Assembly: GCA_018402525.1 (NCBI GenBank) | Contig: JAGYIR010000011.1 | Span: 62,001 to 126,000 of the forward strand | Direction: 5' to 3' | From: Crocinitomicaceae bacterium | GTDB lineage: Bacteria; Bacteroidota; Bacteroidia; Flavobacteriales_D; Crocinitomicaceae | DNA: 64,000 bases | Shown here: in pieces, positions 24,939 through 33,769 of the stretch | How positions within the stretch are numbered: position 1 is the stretch's first letter | Layout: each line of letters begins with the position of its first letter | Notes under the pieces: generated by a model | What the model was told of the DNA's origin: nothing | Databases searched by the model: none | Seen by the model: the letters and a program-made list of their open reading frames with translations, nothing else | Program-made: the position numbers and the translations under genes

Positions 24939-25751
24939 TCACTTCCACCAAACAACAAAGAACTTTTTTAATTCACCAGAATCGGCTTTAGACCAGCACA
25001 TGGGTGACATTTTATTCTTTAGCAGTTCATCGATTTGAATCTCAAATTCATCAAAATTCACCCAATCTACATTTTGGTGCGGAATTGTCAACCAGTCTAG
25101 TTTAGCGGGAATGTAAAAGCTTAAACCATTCAAGTTGTTCAATTGATCTCTTGATATGTAAACACCTTCAATACAGTCAATGTTTACATCTGTATAGCGC
25201 TTTTCTTCTGAATTGTAAGGAATAAACAATTGTGCTTTGAAATTTACTTTTTGCTGAAAGTCATCAGCTTGATAACCTAAACGCACTAGTTCTTCATTCG
25301 TTCTTGGGTGATAAAACAAGGGTAATTGATTGTTTTTCAGTTTTTTTAACTTCTCTACCAGTGAATCCCTTCTGTTTGGACCGATCCAACATTCTAGTTC
25401 GTTCTGACTGATTTTAGGATCATACAAATAGAACTTGTAAACGATTTCTATGTGGATCAGTTCATTACTTACCTTCAGCAGTGCATCCAGCTCTCCAAGA
25501 GTAATTTTATCCTCAATAATCTGCAAATTCTTCGCGATTATCTTGTTCGATGGATCTTGAGCGATTTGATGAAGGAGGAATTCCTCAGCTAACATTCCTA
25601 AGCGCCTTGCTGGGAATTCGTAATTAAGGTGGTAGTTCGTAGGTTCTAATTTCAACTGCTCCAACCCAATAATAGATGCATTCGACCATAATTCAGGTGT
25701 TTTTAAGTATCCTTCGAATTGCAACTGCTGCAGAAATCTCGCTGTATCCAT
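24939..25751 (-). CDS. DUF1853 family protein
   Basis: This 270-aa protein fits DUF1853 in length and pattern: an N-terminal LGMLAEEFLLHQIA segment, then TLGELDALLKVSNELIHIEIVYKFYLYDP, which resembles a PD-(D/E)XK nuclease-like core (ExD...ExxxKF). An aromatic-rich C-terminus ends in VVWWK. The nuclease-like reading is my inference from the E-x-D and E-x-(V/Y)-K spacing and has not been tested. It is monocistronic and is bracketed by a 13-bp direct repeat. Function unknown. Confidence 0.8.
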   Translation of the reverse strand: MDTARFLQQLQFEGYLKTPELWSNASIIGLEQLKLEPTNYHLNYEFPARRLGMLAEEFLLHQIAQDPSNKIIAKNLQIIEDKITLGELDALLKVSNELIHIEIVYKFYLYDPKISQNELECWIGPNRRDSLVEKLKKLKNNQLPLFYHPRTNEELVRLGYQADDFQQKVNFKAQLFIPYNSEEKRYTDVNIDCIEGVYISRDQLNNLNGLSFYIPAKLDWLTIPHQNVDWVNFDEFEIQIDELLKNKMSPMCWSKADSGELKKFFVVWWK

Positions 25752-25785
25752 TTGTTTGCTAAAAATAAGAATTAACTATTTGGTA

Positions 25786-25798
25786 GTGCGATTTAAAA
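25786..25798. repeat. 13-bp direct repeat, right copy
   Basis: GTGCGATTTAAAA, identical to 24921-24933. Confidence 0.5.
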
Positions 25799-25853
25799 AC
25801 ACTTTGTGTGCATTGCACTGGACTGGTTAAGCCATGTTGGATTGCTAGGTTCG

Positions 25854-27446
25854 CTATTGCTTGTTGATCAGATAGGTCATCGAGCGAATCATAGATTCAT
25901 TCGAATTGTTTATTTCTCGTGTTAGATTGAACAGTGTTGAGCTGTTTATCTCCAATTCACCTTGTCGCTTGAGTAATTCATACAAGCTTTCAATTTCTTC
26001 TTCGTGCAGTTCCTTTTGAAAATCATTGAGTTGTTCAATGTCTGGAAAACCTATAGTGTCAATGTTCTCCAATAAGAGCGACAATTCTTTATTGAATTTA
26101 TCTTGGTTCTTTCGGATTTTCTTGTAAAAACCGTACAAATTATCGGCGACTGAGCTCTTTAGTTCATCAATGTTGTGTTTAACGTCTTTTAAGTCCTTTG
26201 TGGAGAGTGTGGCATTGCGAACACTTGCGATTAAGTGGTTAATGGTGTTGACTTCTTCTGCGTTCAACGGGTGCTGCTGGAGTTGAATATGAAAACTGAC
26301 AATCTCTGTCTCGTATTCCTTCAGGTAAAAATAGGCAGCGTTCACGTTTTCTTTGCTCTCCTTTTCAAGGTAGAAATACAATTGGTTGACATGAATGGCC
26401 TTTTTTAAAAACGTAATAGACTCCATGTGGAGAGCTTCAATTGCTGCGTGACTTTCTTCTGGATTAGCGAGCATGAGGTTTTTTGCCTTTTTATTTTCTT
26501 TTGTCGATACAAGTTTGTCAATCAGCTGGGTAAAACGATTCAAAAACGGCAGAAGGAGCAAGATTCCTGTCAGATTAAAGAAACTGTGAAAAGTCACTAG
26601 TCCAATCAGTGGATCCTTGATTTGAATCAGGTCGAAAATCAAATAAAAATAGAAGGGAAGGAATAGAATGGCAATGATTCCATTGAACGCGTTAAACGTA
26701 AATTGCGACCAACCGACTTTCTTTCGAATAGAGTTAGCGTTAATCGTACCAATAATTGCTGTCACTGTCGTTCCAAGATCGCCACCGATAACGAGATAAA
26801 ATCCCTGTTCGACCGTGATAAGTCCCGCCGAGAGCGAAGATAAAAAGATCATCATTGCTGCAGAACTCGACTGAATAGCTGCAGAAAGAACCAATCCAAT
26901 TGCAACAAAAAGAATAGGGGATTGACCTTTAAAAAATGAGAAATCAATGTGTTCAGCGAAGACCTCAAAGCCGTTTTGCATGTAGTCTAATCCTAGGAAC
27001 ATGAAGCTGAACCCCATCAAAAACTTACTAATTTGCGACAGGCGTTCTGATTTTAGAAAGATAATCCCTAATCCACCGATGGCTAAAAAAGGGAGGATGA
27101 ATGATCCTATGTCGAGTTTAAATCCAACTAGAGAGACAATCCAGCCAGTCATGGTGGTTCCGAGGTTGGCACCGAGTATCATTCCAATTCCATTCTTCAA
27201 TCCAATGATTCCCGCACCCGCAAAGGACATCACCAACAACGAAACCATGGAGCTACTTTGTAGAATGGCTGTCACTAATGTCCCTGAGAATACAGCTTTA
27301 ATAGGGTGATTGGTATGTTTACGTAAGAATTTCTTGAATGAACGTCCCGCCATTGCCTTGAGCGCTTCTTCGAGCATGTACATCCCGAAAAGAAAGAGCC
27401 CTAGTCCCGCCAATAGTGGCCAAATTTCAATTGCTGAAAAATCCAT
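25854..27446 (-). CDS. Na+/phosphate cotransporter family protein with PhoU-like tail
   Basis: This 530-aa protein has about eight to ten hydrophobic segments in the first ~310 residues. It carries the duplicated QSSS motif of the NptA/SLC34-type fold (ILQSSSMV and AIQSSSAAM) and twin GxNLGTTMT/GGDLGTTVT loops. Residues ~330-530 are a helical PhoU-like cytoplasmic domain. It moves phosphate with sodium across the inner membrane. No pst or pho genes are nearby. The gene is monocistronic, with convergent and divergent neighbours that look unrelated. Family assignment is firm; the transported anion is inferred. Confidence 0.9.
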   Translation of the reverse strand: MDFSAIEIWPLLAGLGLFLFGMYMLEEALKAMAGRSFKKFLRKHTNHPIKAVFSGTLVTAILQSSSMVSLLVMSFAGAGIIGLKNGIGMILGANLGTTMTGWIVSLVGFKLDIGSFILPFLAIGGLGIIFLKSERLSQISKFLMGFSFMFLGLDYMQNGFEVFAEHIDFSFFKGQSPILFVAIGLVLSAAIQSSSAAMMIFLSSLSAGLITVEQGFYLVIGGDLGTTVTAIIGTINANSIRKKVGWSQFTFNAFNGIIAILFLPFYFYLIFDLIQIKDPLIGLVTFHSFFNLTGILLLLPFLNRFTQLIDKLVSTKENKKAKNLMLANPEESHAAIEALHMESITFLKKAIHVNQLYFYLEKESKENVNAAYFYLKEYETEIVSFHIQLQQHPLNAEEVNTINHLIASVRNATLSTKDLKDVKHNIDELKSSVADNLYGFYKKIRKNQDKFNKELSLLLENIDTIGFPDIEQLNDFQKELHEEEIESLYELLKRQGELEINSSTLFNLTREINNSNESMIRSMTYLINKQ

Positions 27447-27535
27447 GGAGTAAAATTAAAGAAATTTCGGAGCTATTTCACTGACATTTAGGGCAAGGGT
27501 GTTCTTTGATAAAAAAAAACAGTATTTTACACTCC

Positions 27536-28234
27536 ATGAGCAACTATTCTAAGAAGTATACGAGTATTAAAAACGACAATCATCATTTGTTTTTAACCTG
27601 GGAGTCAGGGTACAAAAATCTAAAAGTTTATCACGAAGGCGAGGTGATTCATACTGAAGTTTCACCGAGTAATTTTATGAAGGGGGTGACATTTGAGCAT
27701 CCTTTGCTGCAATCGGTTCAACTTAAGTTTTCATCAGGGTCTCCAATCATTATGCAGTTGAAGGTGAATGGGGTGAAGTATTTACCGGAAAACAACATTA
27801 AAAAAATGAAAGAGAGTACGTTAGGTGGACTTGCACATTTATTTACAATATTGGCCTTTTTATCCGTTGTGGGTGCTTTTCTTATACAGTTAACTTTTGG
27901 CTTTAACTTAAGTGTTCCAGCTGCATTGATTCAATTGGTATTTGATATTGTCGTGATAGGGATTTATGTGACTTCAGCAGTGCTTCTCTATAAAAACAAA
28001 CCTTGGGCATACTTTTTAGGCTCTATCACTTTTGTCTGCATGACGTTGCTTACAGTTTTTGTTGTGGCGTTATCTGGCTTCGGATTCGCAAATTTATTCA
28101 ATATGGTCATTCGTGTTGCTATTATTGTGTATATCGTTCGACACTTCAATGACGTTATGGCGCTTATGCGTACAAAAGAAACAGAAAACCCAGATTTATT
28201 GGATAATTCATCCTCCATCGATTTTGAGGTTTAG
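27536..28234 (+). CDS. Membrane protein of unknown function
   Basis: This 232-aa protein has a soluble N-terminal ~105 residues rich in beta-type sequence, then hydrophobic segments at ~110-130, 137-160, 167-190 and 193-212, and an acidic C-terminus. ATG 27536 is preferred over an in-frame TTG ten codons upstream. I recognise no family. It is divergent from the Na/Pi transporter gene and precedes the dnaE operon by 140 bp of AT-rich sequence containing a palindrome. Confidence 0.65.
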   Translation: MSNYSKKYTSIKNDNHHLFLTWESGYKNLKVYHEGEVIHTEVSPSNFMKGVTFEHPLLQSVQLKFSSGSPIIMQLKVNGVKYLPENNIKKMKESTLGGLAHLFTILAFLSVVGAFLIQLTFGFNLSVPAALIQLVFDIVVIGIYVTSAVLLYKNKPWAYFLGSITFVCMTLLTVFVVALSGFGFANLFNMVIRVAIIVYIVRHFNDVMALMRTKETENPDLLDNSSSIDFEV

Positions 28235-28323
28235 GTTGCTCTAGCGCTTTTCTTGGGATAATCACAGTTAACGGACTTCTATCAAGTCGATTGGATTTAT
28301 TGTTGAAAACTATTTTGATTATT

Positions 28324-28346
28324 TATTAATCAAATAACGATTAATA
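28324..28346. promoter_or_regulatory. Palindromic operator candidate upstream of dnaE-dinB
   Basis: TATTAATC (28324-28331), 7 bp, GATTAATA (28339-28346) is a perfect 8-bp inverted repeat centred 40 bp before the dnaE ATG. Its size and position suit a dimeric repressor, such as a damage-response regulator. No such regulator is encoded beside it. Confidence 0.5.
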
Positions 28347-28374
28347 TTTAATAGTTTAGCGTTAAAATCCATCG

Positions 28375-31300
28375 ATGTACCTCAATACGCATACGTATTA
28401 CAGCTTGTGTTACGGCACAATTGATACCTCTGAATTATTGAGGCTGGGGAAGGAGTGTGGCGTTCAACAATTGGTGCTCACGGATATCAATACAACCTCT
28501 GCATGCATCGATTTTGTGCGGAAAGCACCAGGGTATGGTCTAAAGCCGATTGTTGGAATTGATTTTAGAAACGGTGTACAACAGCAATTTGTTTGTATTG
28601 CGAAGAATAACGAGGGATTTGAGGAAATCAACAACTACTTGAGCGAATTGTTGCACGCGACAGAAAAATGTCCTGAAAAAGCTCCTGAATTCAAACATGT
28701 CTTTACCGTTTACCCTTTCAAGAAAGGAAAAGCGTACGAGTTAGGTAAGGATGAATACATTGGGGTTAGAATCAAAGATCTTCCGTACATACGTCTCAAA
28801 AATGAGAACACGGATAAAATGGTCATCCTGCATACAGTAACGTTTCGAACGAAGAAGGATTTCAATGCACACCGCTTGCTCCGTTCGATTGATAATAATA
28901 CCCTGTTGAGTAAGCTTAATTCTACTGAGCAAGGACAAGAGAGCGACTGCATGCTTCCTGTTGCAGATTTACGTGTAGCCTTTGAAGAGTACCCGGAAAT
29001 CATCGCAAATACGCAATACCTACTCGATCAGTCGCACATTGAGTTTGATTTTTCAGAAAAACGATCGGAAAACCAGCATTCCTACACGGGCTCCATGGAG
29101 GAAGACGTGAAATTGCTCCGTCAACTGTGTTTAGAGGGATTGGATTATCGTTATCCTGTATTGTCTGACATCATTCAGGAACGAGTGGAAAAGGAATTGG
29201 AGGCCATTCAGCAAATGAATTTTGTGTCCTATTTTTTGATTAATTGGGACATTGTGTCTTACGCTCAATCAAAGGGATATTACTACGTCGGTAGAGGTAG
29301 TGGCGCGAACAGTATTGTTGCTTACTTGTTGAAAATCACAGATGTTGACCCCATTGAATTAGACTTATACTTTGAACGATTTATCAATTTATTTCGGAAG
29401 AATCCACCTGATTTTGACATTGATTTTGCTTGGACGGACCGTGACGATGTCATGCGCTACATTTTTGAACGGTTTCCGTACGTTGCACTTGTCGCGACGT
29501 ACAACACGTTTAAAGATCGCTCTGTCGTGCGTGAACTAGGAAAGGTATTCGGACTTCCGAAAGAAGAAATTGACCGTTTAACGCGCTCGCATCATGCGCA
29601 AGATGAACTTTCCTCCTTGGTATTGAAGTACAGCAGTTACATTCAAGGATTTCCGAGTCATTTGAGCTTGCACCCCAGTGGAATGGTTATTTCTGAGCGA
29701 CCTGTTCATTACTTTTCGCCAACGTTTATTTCACAAAAAGGCTATAAAACCATTCAATTTGACATGCATACCGCCGAAGATATGGGCTGGTACAAATTCG
29801 ATGTTTTAAGTCAGCGTGGGTTAAGTAAAATCAAAGATGCAGTTAGGATTATCGGTTACAACCGACCTGAACTGGAGCCAATTGATGTGCATGACATTCA
29901 ACGATTCAAGCACGATGAGCGGATCAAAGGGTTGTTGCGTGAAGCTGATGCCGTGGGATGTTTTTATGTGGAATCGCCCGCCATGCGGATGTTACTGCGG
30001 AAGTTGCAAGTCGACAATTACCTAGGATTGGTGGCAGCGAGTTCGGTAATTCGTCCCGGCGTTGCAAAATCAGGAATGATGCAGGAATACATCAAGCGTT
30101 ATCGGCATCCTGAACGGATTGAGAAAGAGGGGGATGTACTTTACACACTGATGCCTGAAACCTTTGGGGTGATGGTGTACCAGGAGGATGTGATTAAAGT
30201 CGCGCATTACTTTGCGGGGTTGACCTTGGGAGAAGCCGATAAAATGCGCCGAGGAATGTCAGGGAAATTCAGGTCGCGCGAAGAGTTTGCACAAGTGAAG
30301 GAGCAGTTTTTTGAAACGAGCATCAATGTAAAAGGAAACTCGTATGAGTTGACAAAAGAAGTGTGGCGTCAAACGGAAAGCTTTGCGGGATATGCCTTTG
30401 CGAAGGGACACTCAGCTTCTTACGCAGTGGAAAGTTACCAATGTTTGTTTCTGAAAGCGTACTATCCGCTCGAATTCCTCGTGGCGACAATCAACAATTA
30501 CGGCGGGTTTTTCTCCACCGAACTGTATGTGCTTGAAGCGAAACGACTAGGAGCGAAGATTTCTTCCATTTGTGTAAATAAAAGTGGTATTGAGACAACT
30601 ATCTACGGAACAGAGGTTTACTTGGGGTTTCACCTGTTGCATTCACTGGAGAGCAAAATGGCTCGAGCAATTCTCCGCGAACGCTTGCAAAACGGAGATT
30701 TTATCGATTTGCAGGATTTCGTCGATCGCGTAAGGATTTCATTGGAACAAATCACCTTGCTCATTCGTATCAACGCCTTTCGATTCACGGGGAAGAACAA
30801 GCGTCAATTGCTCTGGGAAGCACACATGAAAGTCGCTCCAGCAAAGAAGGTCAATCCCGAAAAAAGTCTTTTTGCTGTCGCGACAAAAACGTATGAACTG
30901 CCTGAATTGAACTGTTCAACCCAAGAAGATGCGTTTGATGAACTGGAATTATTGGGATTCACACTCGACAGTTATTTCAATCTTTTACGGTCGGAAAGTC
31001 AACGAGAAGTAGTTCTCTCGAGTCAACTAAGCGCTTTAAACGGACAAAAAGTGTGGGTGAGGGGGTATTTGATCCATGTGAAAAAAACGCACACATCCCA
31101 AGGTGGATTGATGGGGTTCGGCTGTTTTCTGGATTCTAAAGGGAATTGGTTGGATACTGTTCACTTCCCTGAGATCATGCGAAAATACCCGTTTCGTGGC
31201 AAGGGCGTGTATGAAGTCTACGGGAAAGTCACCGTGGAATACGACTGCGTCAACATTGAAGCGGAACACATGGAGAAGATGGAAATCATTGAAGATCCTC

Positions 31301-31389
31301 GTTATTCAGTAATTGCGCCTAAGCCGTTATCGAATGGTGTGGTGGTTAACAACGACAAAATTGATTATTGGCAGAAGGAGCGTAAATAG
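28375..31389 (+). CDS. dnaE: DNA polymerase III alpha subunit, short translesion-type DnaE
   Basis: This 1004-aa C-family polymerase is shorter than the ~1150-aa replicative DnaE. It has an N-terminal PHP domain (first motif altered to LNTHTYYS, so HxH is NxH) and a catalytic core with PPDFDIDF (D348 and D350 as metal ligands). GRGSGANSIVAYLL, the MRRGMSGK finger region, and a C-terminal OB-fold-like part from ~890 follow. It is paired with the Y-family polymerase gene 29 bp downstream, as in bacterial damage-tolerance cassettes. The recA-like imuA partner is absent here. A palindrome upstream may be its operator. Error-prone repair is the likely role; the replicative dnaE should be elsewhere. 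Confidence 0.88.
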   Translation: MYLNTHTYYSLCYGTIDTSELLRLGKECGVQQLVLTDINTTSACIDFVRKAPGYGLKPIVGIDFRNGVQQQFVCIAKNNEGFEEINNYLSELLHATEKCPEKAPEFKHVFTVYPFKKGKAYELGKDEYIGVRIKDLPYIRLKNENTDKMVILHTVTFRTKKDFNAHRLLRSIDNNTLLSKLNSTEQGQESDCMLPVADLRVAFEEYPEIIANTQYLLDQSHIEFDFSEKRSENQHSYTGSMEEDVKLLRQLCLEGLDYRYPVLSDIIQERVEKELEAIQQMNFVSYFLINWDIVSYAQSKGYYYVGRGSGANSIVAYLLKITDVDPIELDLYFERFINLFRKNPPDFDIDFAWTDRDDVMRYIFERFPYVALVATYNTFKDRSVVRELGKVFGLPKEEIDRLTRSHHAQDELSSLVLKYSSYIQGFPSHLSLHPSGMVISERPVHYFSPTFISQKGYKTIQFDMHTAEDMGWYKFDVLSQRGLSKIKDAVRIIGYNRPELEPIDVHDIQRFKHDERIKGLLREADAVGCFYVESPAMRMLLRKLQVDNYLGLVAASSVIRPGVAKSGMMQEYIKRYRHPERIEKEGDVLYTLMPETFGVMVYQEDVIKVAHYFAGLTLGEADKMRRGMSGKFRSREEFAQVKEQFFETSINVKGNSYELTKEVWRQTESFAGYAFAKGHSASYAVESYQCLFLKAYYPLEFLVATINNYGGFFSTELYVLEAKRLGAKISSICVNKSGIETTIYGTEVYLGFHLLHSLESKMARAILRERLQNGDFIDLQDFVDRVRISLEQITLLIRINAFRFTGKNKRQLLWEAHMKVAPAKKVNPEKSLFAVATKTYELPELNCSTQEDAFDELELLGFTLDSYFNLLRSESQREVVLSSQLSALNGQKVWVRGYLIHVKKTHTSQGGLMGFGCFLDSKGNWLDTVHFPEIMRKYPFRGKGVYEVYGKVTVEYDCVNIEAEHMEKMEIIEDPRYSVIAPKPLSNGVVVNNDKIDYWQKERK

Positions 31390-31418
31390 ATTACGGAGTA
31401 AATCTCGAATTTTGGAAC

Positions 31419-32627
31419 ATGGATAGAGCAATTGCACATATGGATTTAGACACTTTTTTTGTCTCTTGCGAGCGACTCATCGACAGTCGGTTGAACAATC
31501 GCCCTGTGTTGATTGGCGGAACATCGGACAGGGGAGTAGTGGCATCTTGCAGTTATGAAGCCAGGAAGTTTGGGATTCACTCTGCAATGCCGATGAAAAT
31601 GGCGCGCATGCTTTGTCCCGAAGCGATTGTTTTACGTGGGAATTCAGGAATTTACTCGAAGTATTCTAACCTTGTGACGGACATCATTAAGGAGACTGTT
31701 CCCTTGTATGAAAAAACCTCTGTGGATGAGTTTTACCTTGATTTAACAGGCATGGATCGCTTTTTCGGCTGTCAACAACTGGCGTCTGAATTACGTGCTA
31801 AAATCATCCGAGAGAGTGGACTTCCCATTTCTTTTGGCTTATCGCTTAATAAAACAGTCTCAAAAATTGCCACAGGAGAAGCGAAACCGAACAACGAACT
31901 CAACATTTTGCGGGGAACGGAAAAGCCGTTTTTAGCTCCGCTGTCCGTGCGTAAAATTCCCATGATTGGTGATAAATCCTTTCGAATGCTCTGCGATTTA
32001 GGCGTTAAACGCATTCAATCTATTCAAGAAATGCCTGTTGAATTAATGGAAAAGGTGTTTGGAAAACACGGCATTGTGATGTGGAAAAAGGCAAATGGCA
32101 TTGATAACAGCCCTGTGATGCAATACAGCGAGCGGAAATCCATTTCCACGGAAAGAACGTTTGACAAGGATACGATTGATGTACAAAAACTAGAATCGAT
32201 CATGATCGCTATGGCAGAAAACCTGGTGTATCAATTGCGAAGAGGGAATAAACTCACAGCATGCGTCACGGTAAAACTCCGTTATTCTGATTTTCAAACC
32301 TTCACGCTTCAGCAAAAAATTCCCTACAGTGCTGCCGACCACGTATTGATTCCCATTGTGCTCGATTTGTTCCGAAAACTCTACAATCGTCGTGTGTTAG
32401 TCCGCTTGATTGGAGTGCGTTACAGCCATTTGGTTGAAGGGGCACATCAAATCAGTTTGTTCGAAGATGAAAATATGTTGCACCTCTACAAAGCCATGGA
32501 TCGCATCCGTGAGAAATATGGAGATAGGGCTGTGATGCGTGCTTCGGGGATGACGGCGAAAAGTATCAGTCGCTGGAACCCGTTTAATGGAGAGCCACCG
32601 CCGTTGTTGGCGAATCGGAGACGGTGA
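31419..32627 (+). CDS. dinB: Y-family translesion DNA polymerase (DinB/Pol IV-like)
   Basis: This 402-aa protein has the Y-family catalytic motifs HMDLDTFF (D9) and SVDEFY (D103, E104), with F12-F13 at the steric-gate region. It also has LSLNKTVSKIA and a C-terminal little-finger domain. QISLF near residue 343-347 is a good beta-clamp-binding motif. Because the catalytic acids are intact, it should be an active polymerase, unlike ImuB, whose catalytic acids are lost. It is co-oriented with the short dnaE 29 bp upstream and so shares its regulation. Confidence 0.92.
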   Translation: MDRAIAHMDLDTFFVSCERLIDSRLNNRPVLIGGTSDRGVVASCSYEARKFGIHSAMPMKMARMLCPEAIVLRGNSGIYSKYSNLVTDIIKETVPLYEKTSVDEFYLDLTGMDRFFGCQQLASELRAKIIRESGLPISFGLSLNKTVSKIATGEAKPNNELNILRGTEKPFLAPLSVRKIPMIGDKSFRMLCDLGVKRIQSIQEMPVELMEKVFGKHGIVMWKKANGIDNSPVMQYSERKSISTERTFDKDTIDVQKLESIMIAMAENLVYQLRRGNKLTACVTVKLRYSDFQTFTLQQKIPYSAADHVLIPIVLDLFRKLYNRRVLVRLIGVRYSHLVEGAHQISLFEDENMLHLYKAMDRIREKYGDRAVMRASGMTAKSISRWNPFNGEPPPLLANRRR

Positions 32628-32662
32628 GTTTTTTACAGAAATGGCGTATGTAGTTGACTTCT

Positions 32663-32819
32663 GTGGTGCGGGTTTACCGCAAGGGCGCAAAGGGATTTTG
32701 CAAATGAACTCGGCAAAAAAGGTCGCTAAGTAGTAAAAGTCGTCTAAAGACGACTGCCTTAGCGTTCTTTCTTTGCCAGTAACTACGTCCCTTTACCTAG
32801 CGCCTCTGCGGTTAAACTT
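32663..32819. repeat. Dispersed palindromic element, copy 2
   Basis: This ~157-bp element starts with GGGTTTACCGCAAGGGCGC and ends with AGCGCCTCTGCGGTTAAA, so the ends are imperfect inverted repeats. The central hairpin AAGTCGTCTAAAGACGACT is at 32737-32755, and TTTGCCAGTAAC follows. It has the same orientation as copy 1 and is inverted relative to copy 3. The remaining spacer to 32917 has no gene. Confidence 0.8.
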
Positions 32820-32917
32820 ATTAGTACAAATGGTCGCAAGCGCCTAACTTTCCAAATCCATTCATAATAATTTGAGTAGTTTAGCTTACGATTCATAAAA
32901 ATGTATCAAAGTGTCTT

Positions 32918-33349
32918 ATGAAATTGGAATTAAAAAAAATACACTGGTCAATCTGGAAGTCACTTGCTTCTAGAAAAAAGGGATTTTGGCAATTCATTCT
33001 TCGTTTATTTGTCTCACCAGATACGATTACTGAAGATTTAAAAATAGGTGAGTGGCAGTATTACCGAAGATTAAATTGCGGTTCTATGGACATTGATTTT
33101 TCACCTGAATTTTGGGAACAGCTCGCAATTTACCGCAAGAACACAACGGCTACCGCAGAAAAACTCAACGATGATGATGTGCTTCGAGCCATACGTCCAC
33201 TTGAAAATGACTATTTGGTAATTTCAACAACCACGGAAAATCTCACATTTACTTATAAAACAAATAGTTGGGAGCCAGTATTCTATAACGAAGAAATGAT
33301 AGACTGGAAGTGTTGGCTCGCTTACGAAGGGATTATTGCTGAAGATTAG
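32918..33349 (+). CDS. Hypothetical protein
   Basis: This 143-aa protein is rich in tryptophan and aromatic residues. A basic N-terminus (KIHWSIWKSLASRKKG) comes first, a DEWQYY-like middle follows (GEWQYYRRLNCGSMDIDF), and the C-terminal stretch reads WKCWLAYEGII. It has no signal peptide or TM helix. I do not recognise it. Its end overlaps that of the next gene by 17 bp in convergent orientation. Both lie between two inverted copies of the dispersed repeat. Confidence 0.55.
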   Translation: MKLELKKIHWSIWKSLASRKKGFWQFILRLFVSPDTITEDLKIGEWQYYRRLNCGSMDIDFSPEFWEQLAIYRKNTTATAEKLNDDDVLRAIRPLENDYLVISTTTENLTFTYKTNSWEPVFYNEEMIDWKCWLAYEGIIAED

Positions 33350-33752
33350 TCAATTCATAAAAAGCTCCTGATCTCAACTGATAATCCAAATCAGCAATAA
33401 AAACACGAAGTTCACCGGTTTTACGCTCAATCTCGCCAATAATTTCTCCTAACGACCTGTAATAGCTTAACCAATGATGCTCACTTGCATTGAGCGCATA
33501 AAGGTTGCACCATTTTAAAAAATCATCTTCCTCCTTGTAATCGATGATGCTTCTCAGGACTAAGTACAAACATAATGATTGATTCTCCTCATCAAAATCC
33601 TTGTATTCATCATCGATATAGAGGTTGTAATTTGTTCCATTAAATAAAAAGTCCACGCAAATGAGGTGGTCACGAATGGTGCCATCTGACTTCACTTGGC
33701 AGCCGAATTGTTTGCCCCATTCGATTAATTGTAGAACTTCTGCATGTTTCAT
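33333..33752 (-). CDS. Hypothetical protein
   Basis: This is a 139-aa acidic cytoplasmic-looking protein. It begins MKHAEVLQLIEWGKQFGCQ, has NLYIDDEYKDFDEENQ in the middle, and a helical C-terminus. No motif is recognised. It lies 17 bp downstream of the class V aminotransferase gene on the same strand and is probably co-transcribed with it. Confidence 0.55.
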   Translation of the reverse strand: MKHAEVLQLIEWGKQFGCQVKSDGTIRDHLICVDFLFNGTNYNLYIDDEYKDFDEENQSLCLYLVLRSIIDYKEEDDFLKWCNLYALNASEHHWLSYYRSLGEIIGEIERKTGELRVFIADLDYQLRSGAFYELTNLQQ

Positions 33753-33769
33753 AATAAGGTTGCTTGATT

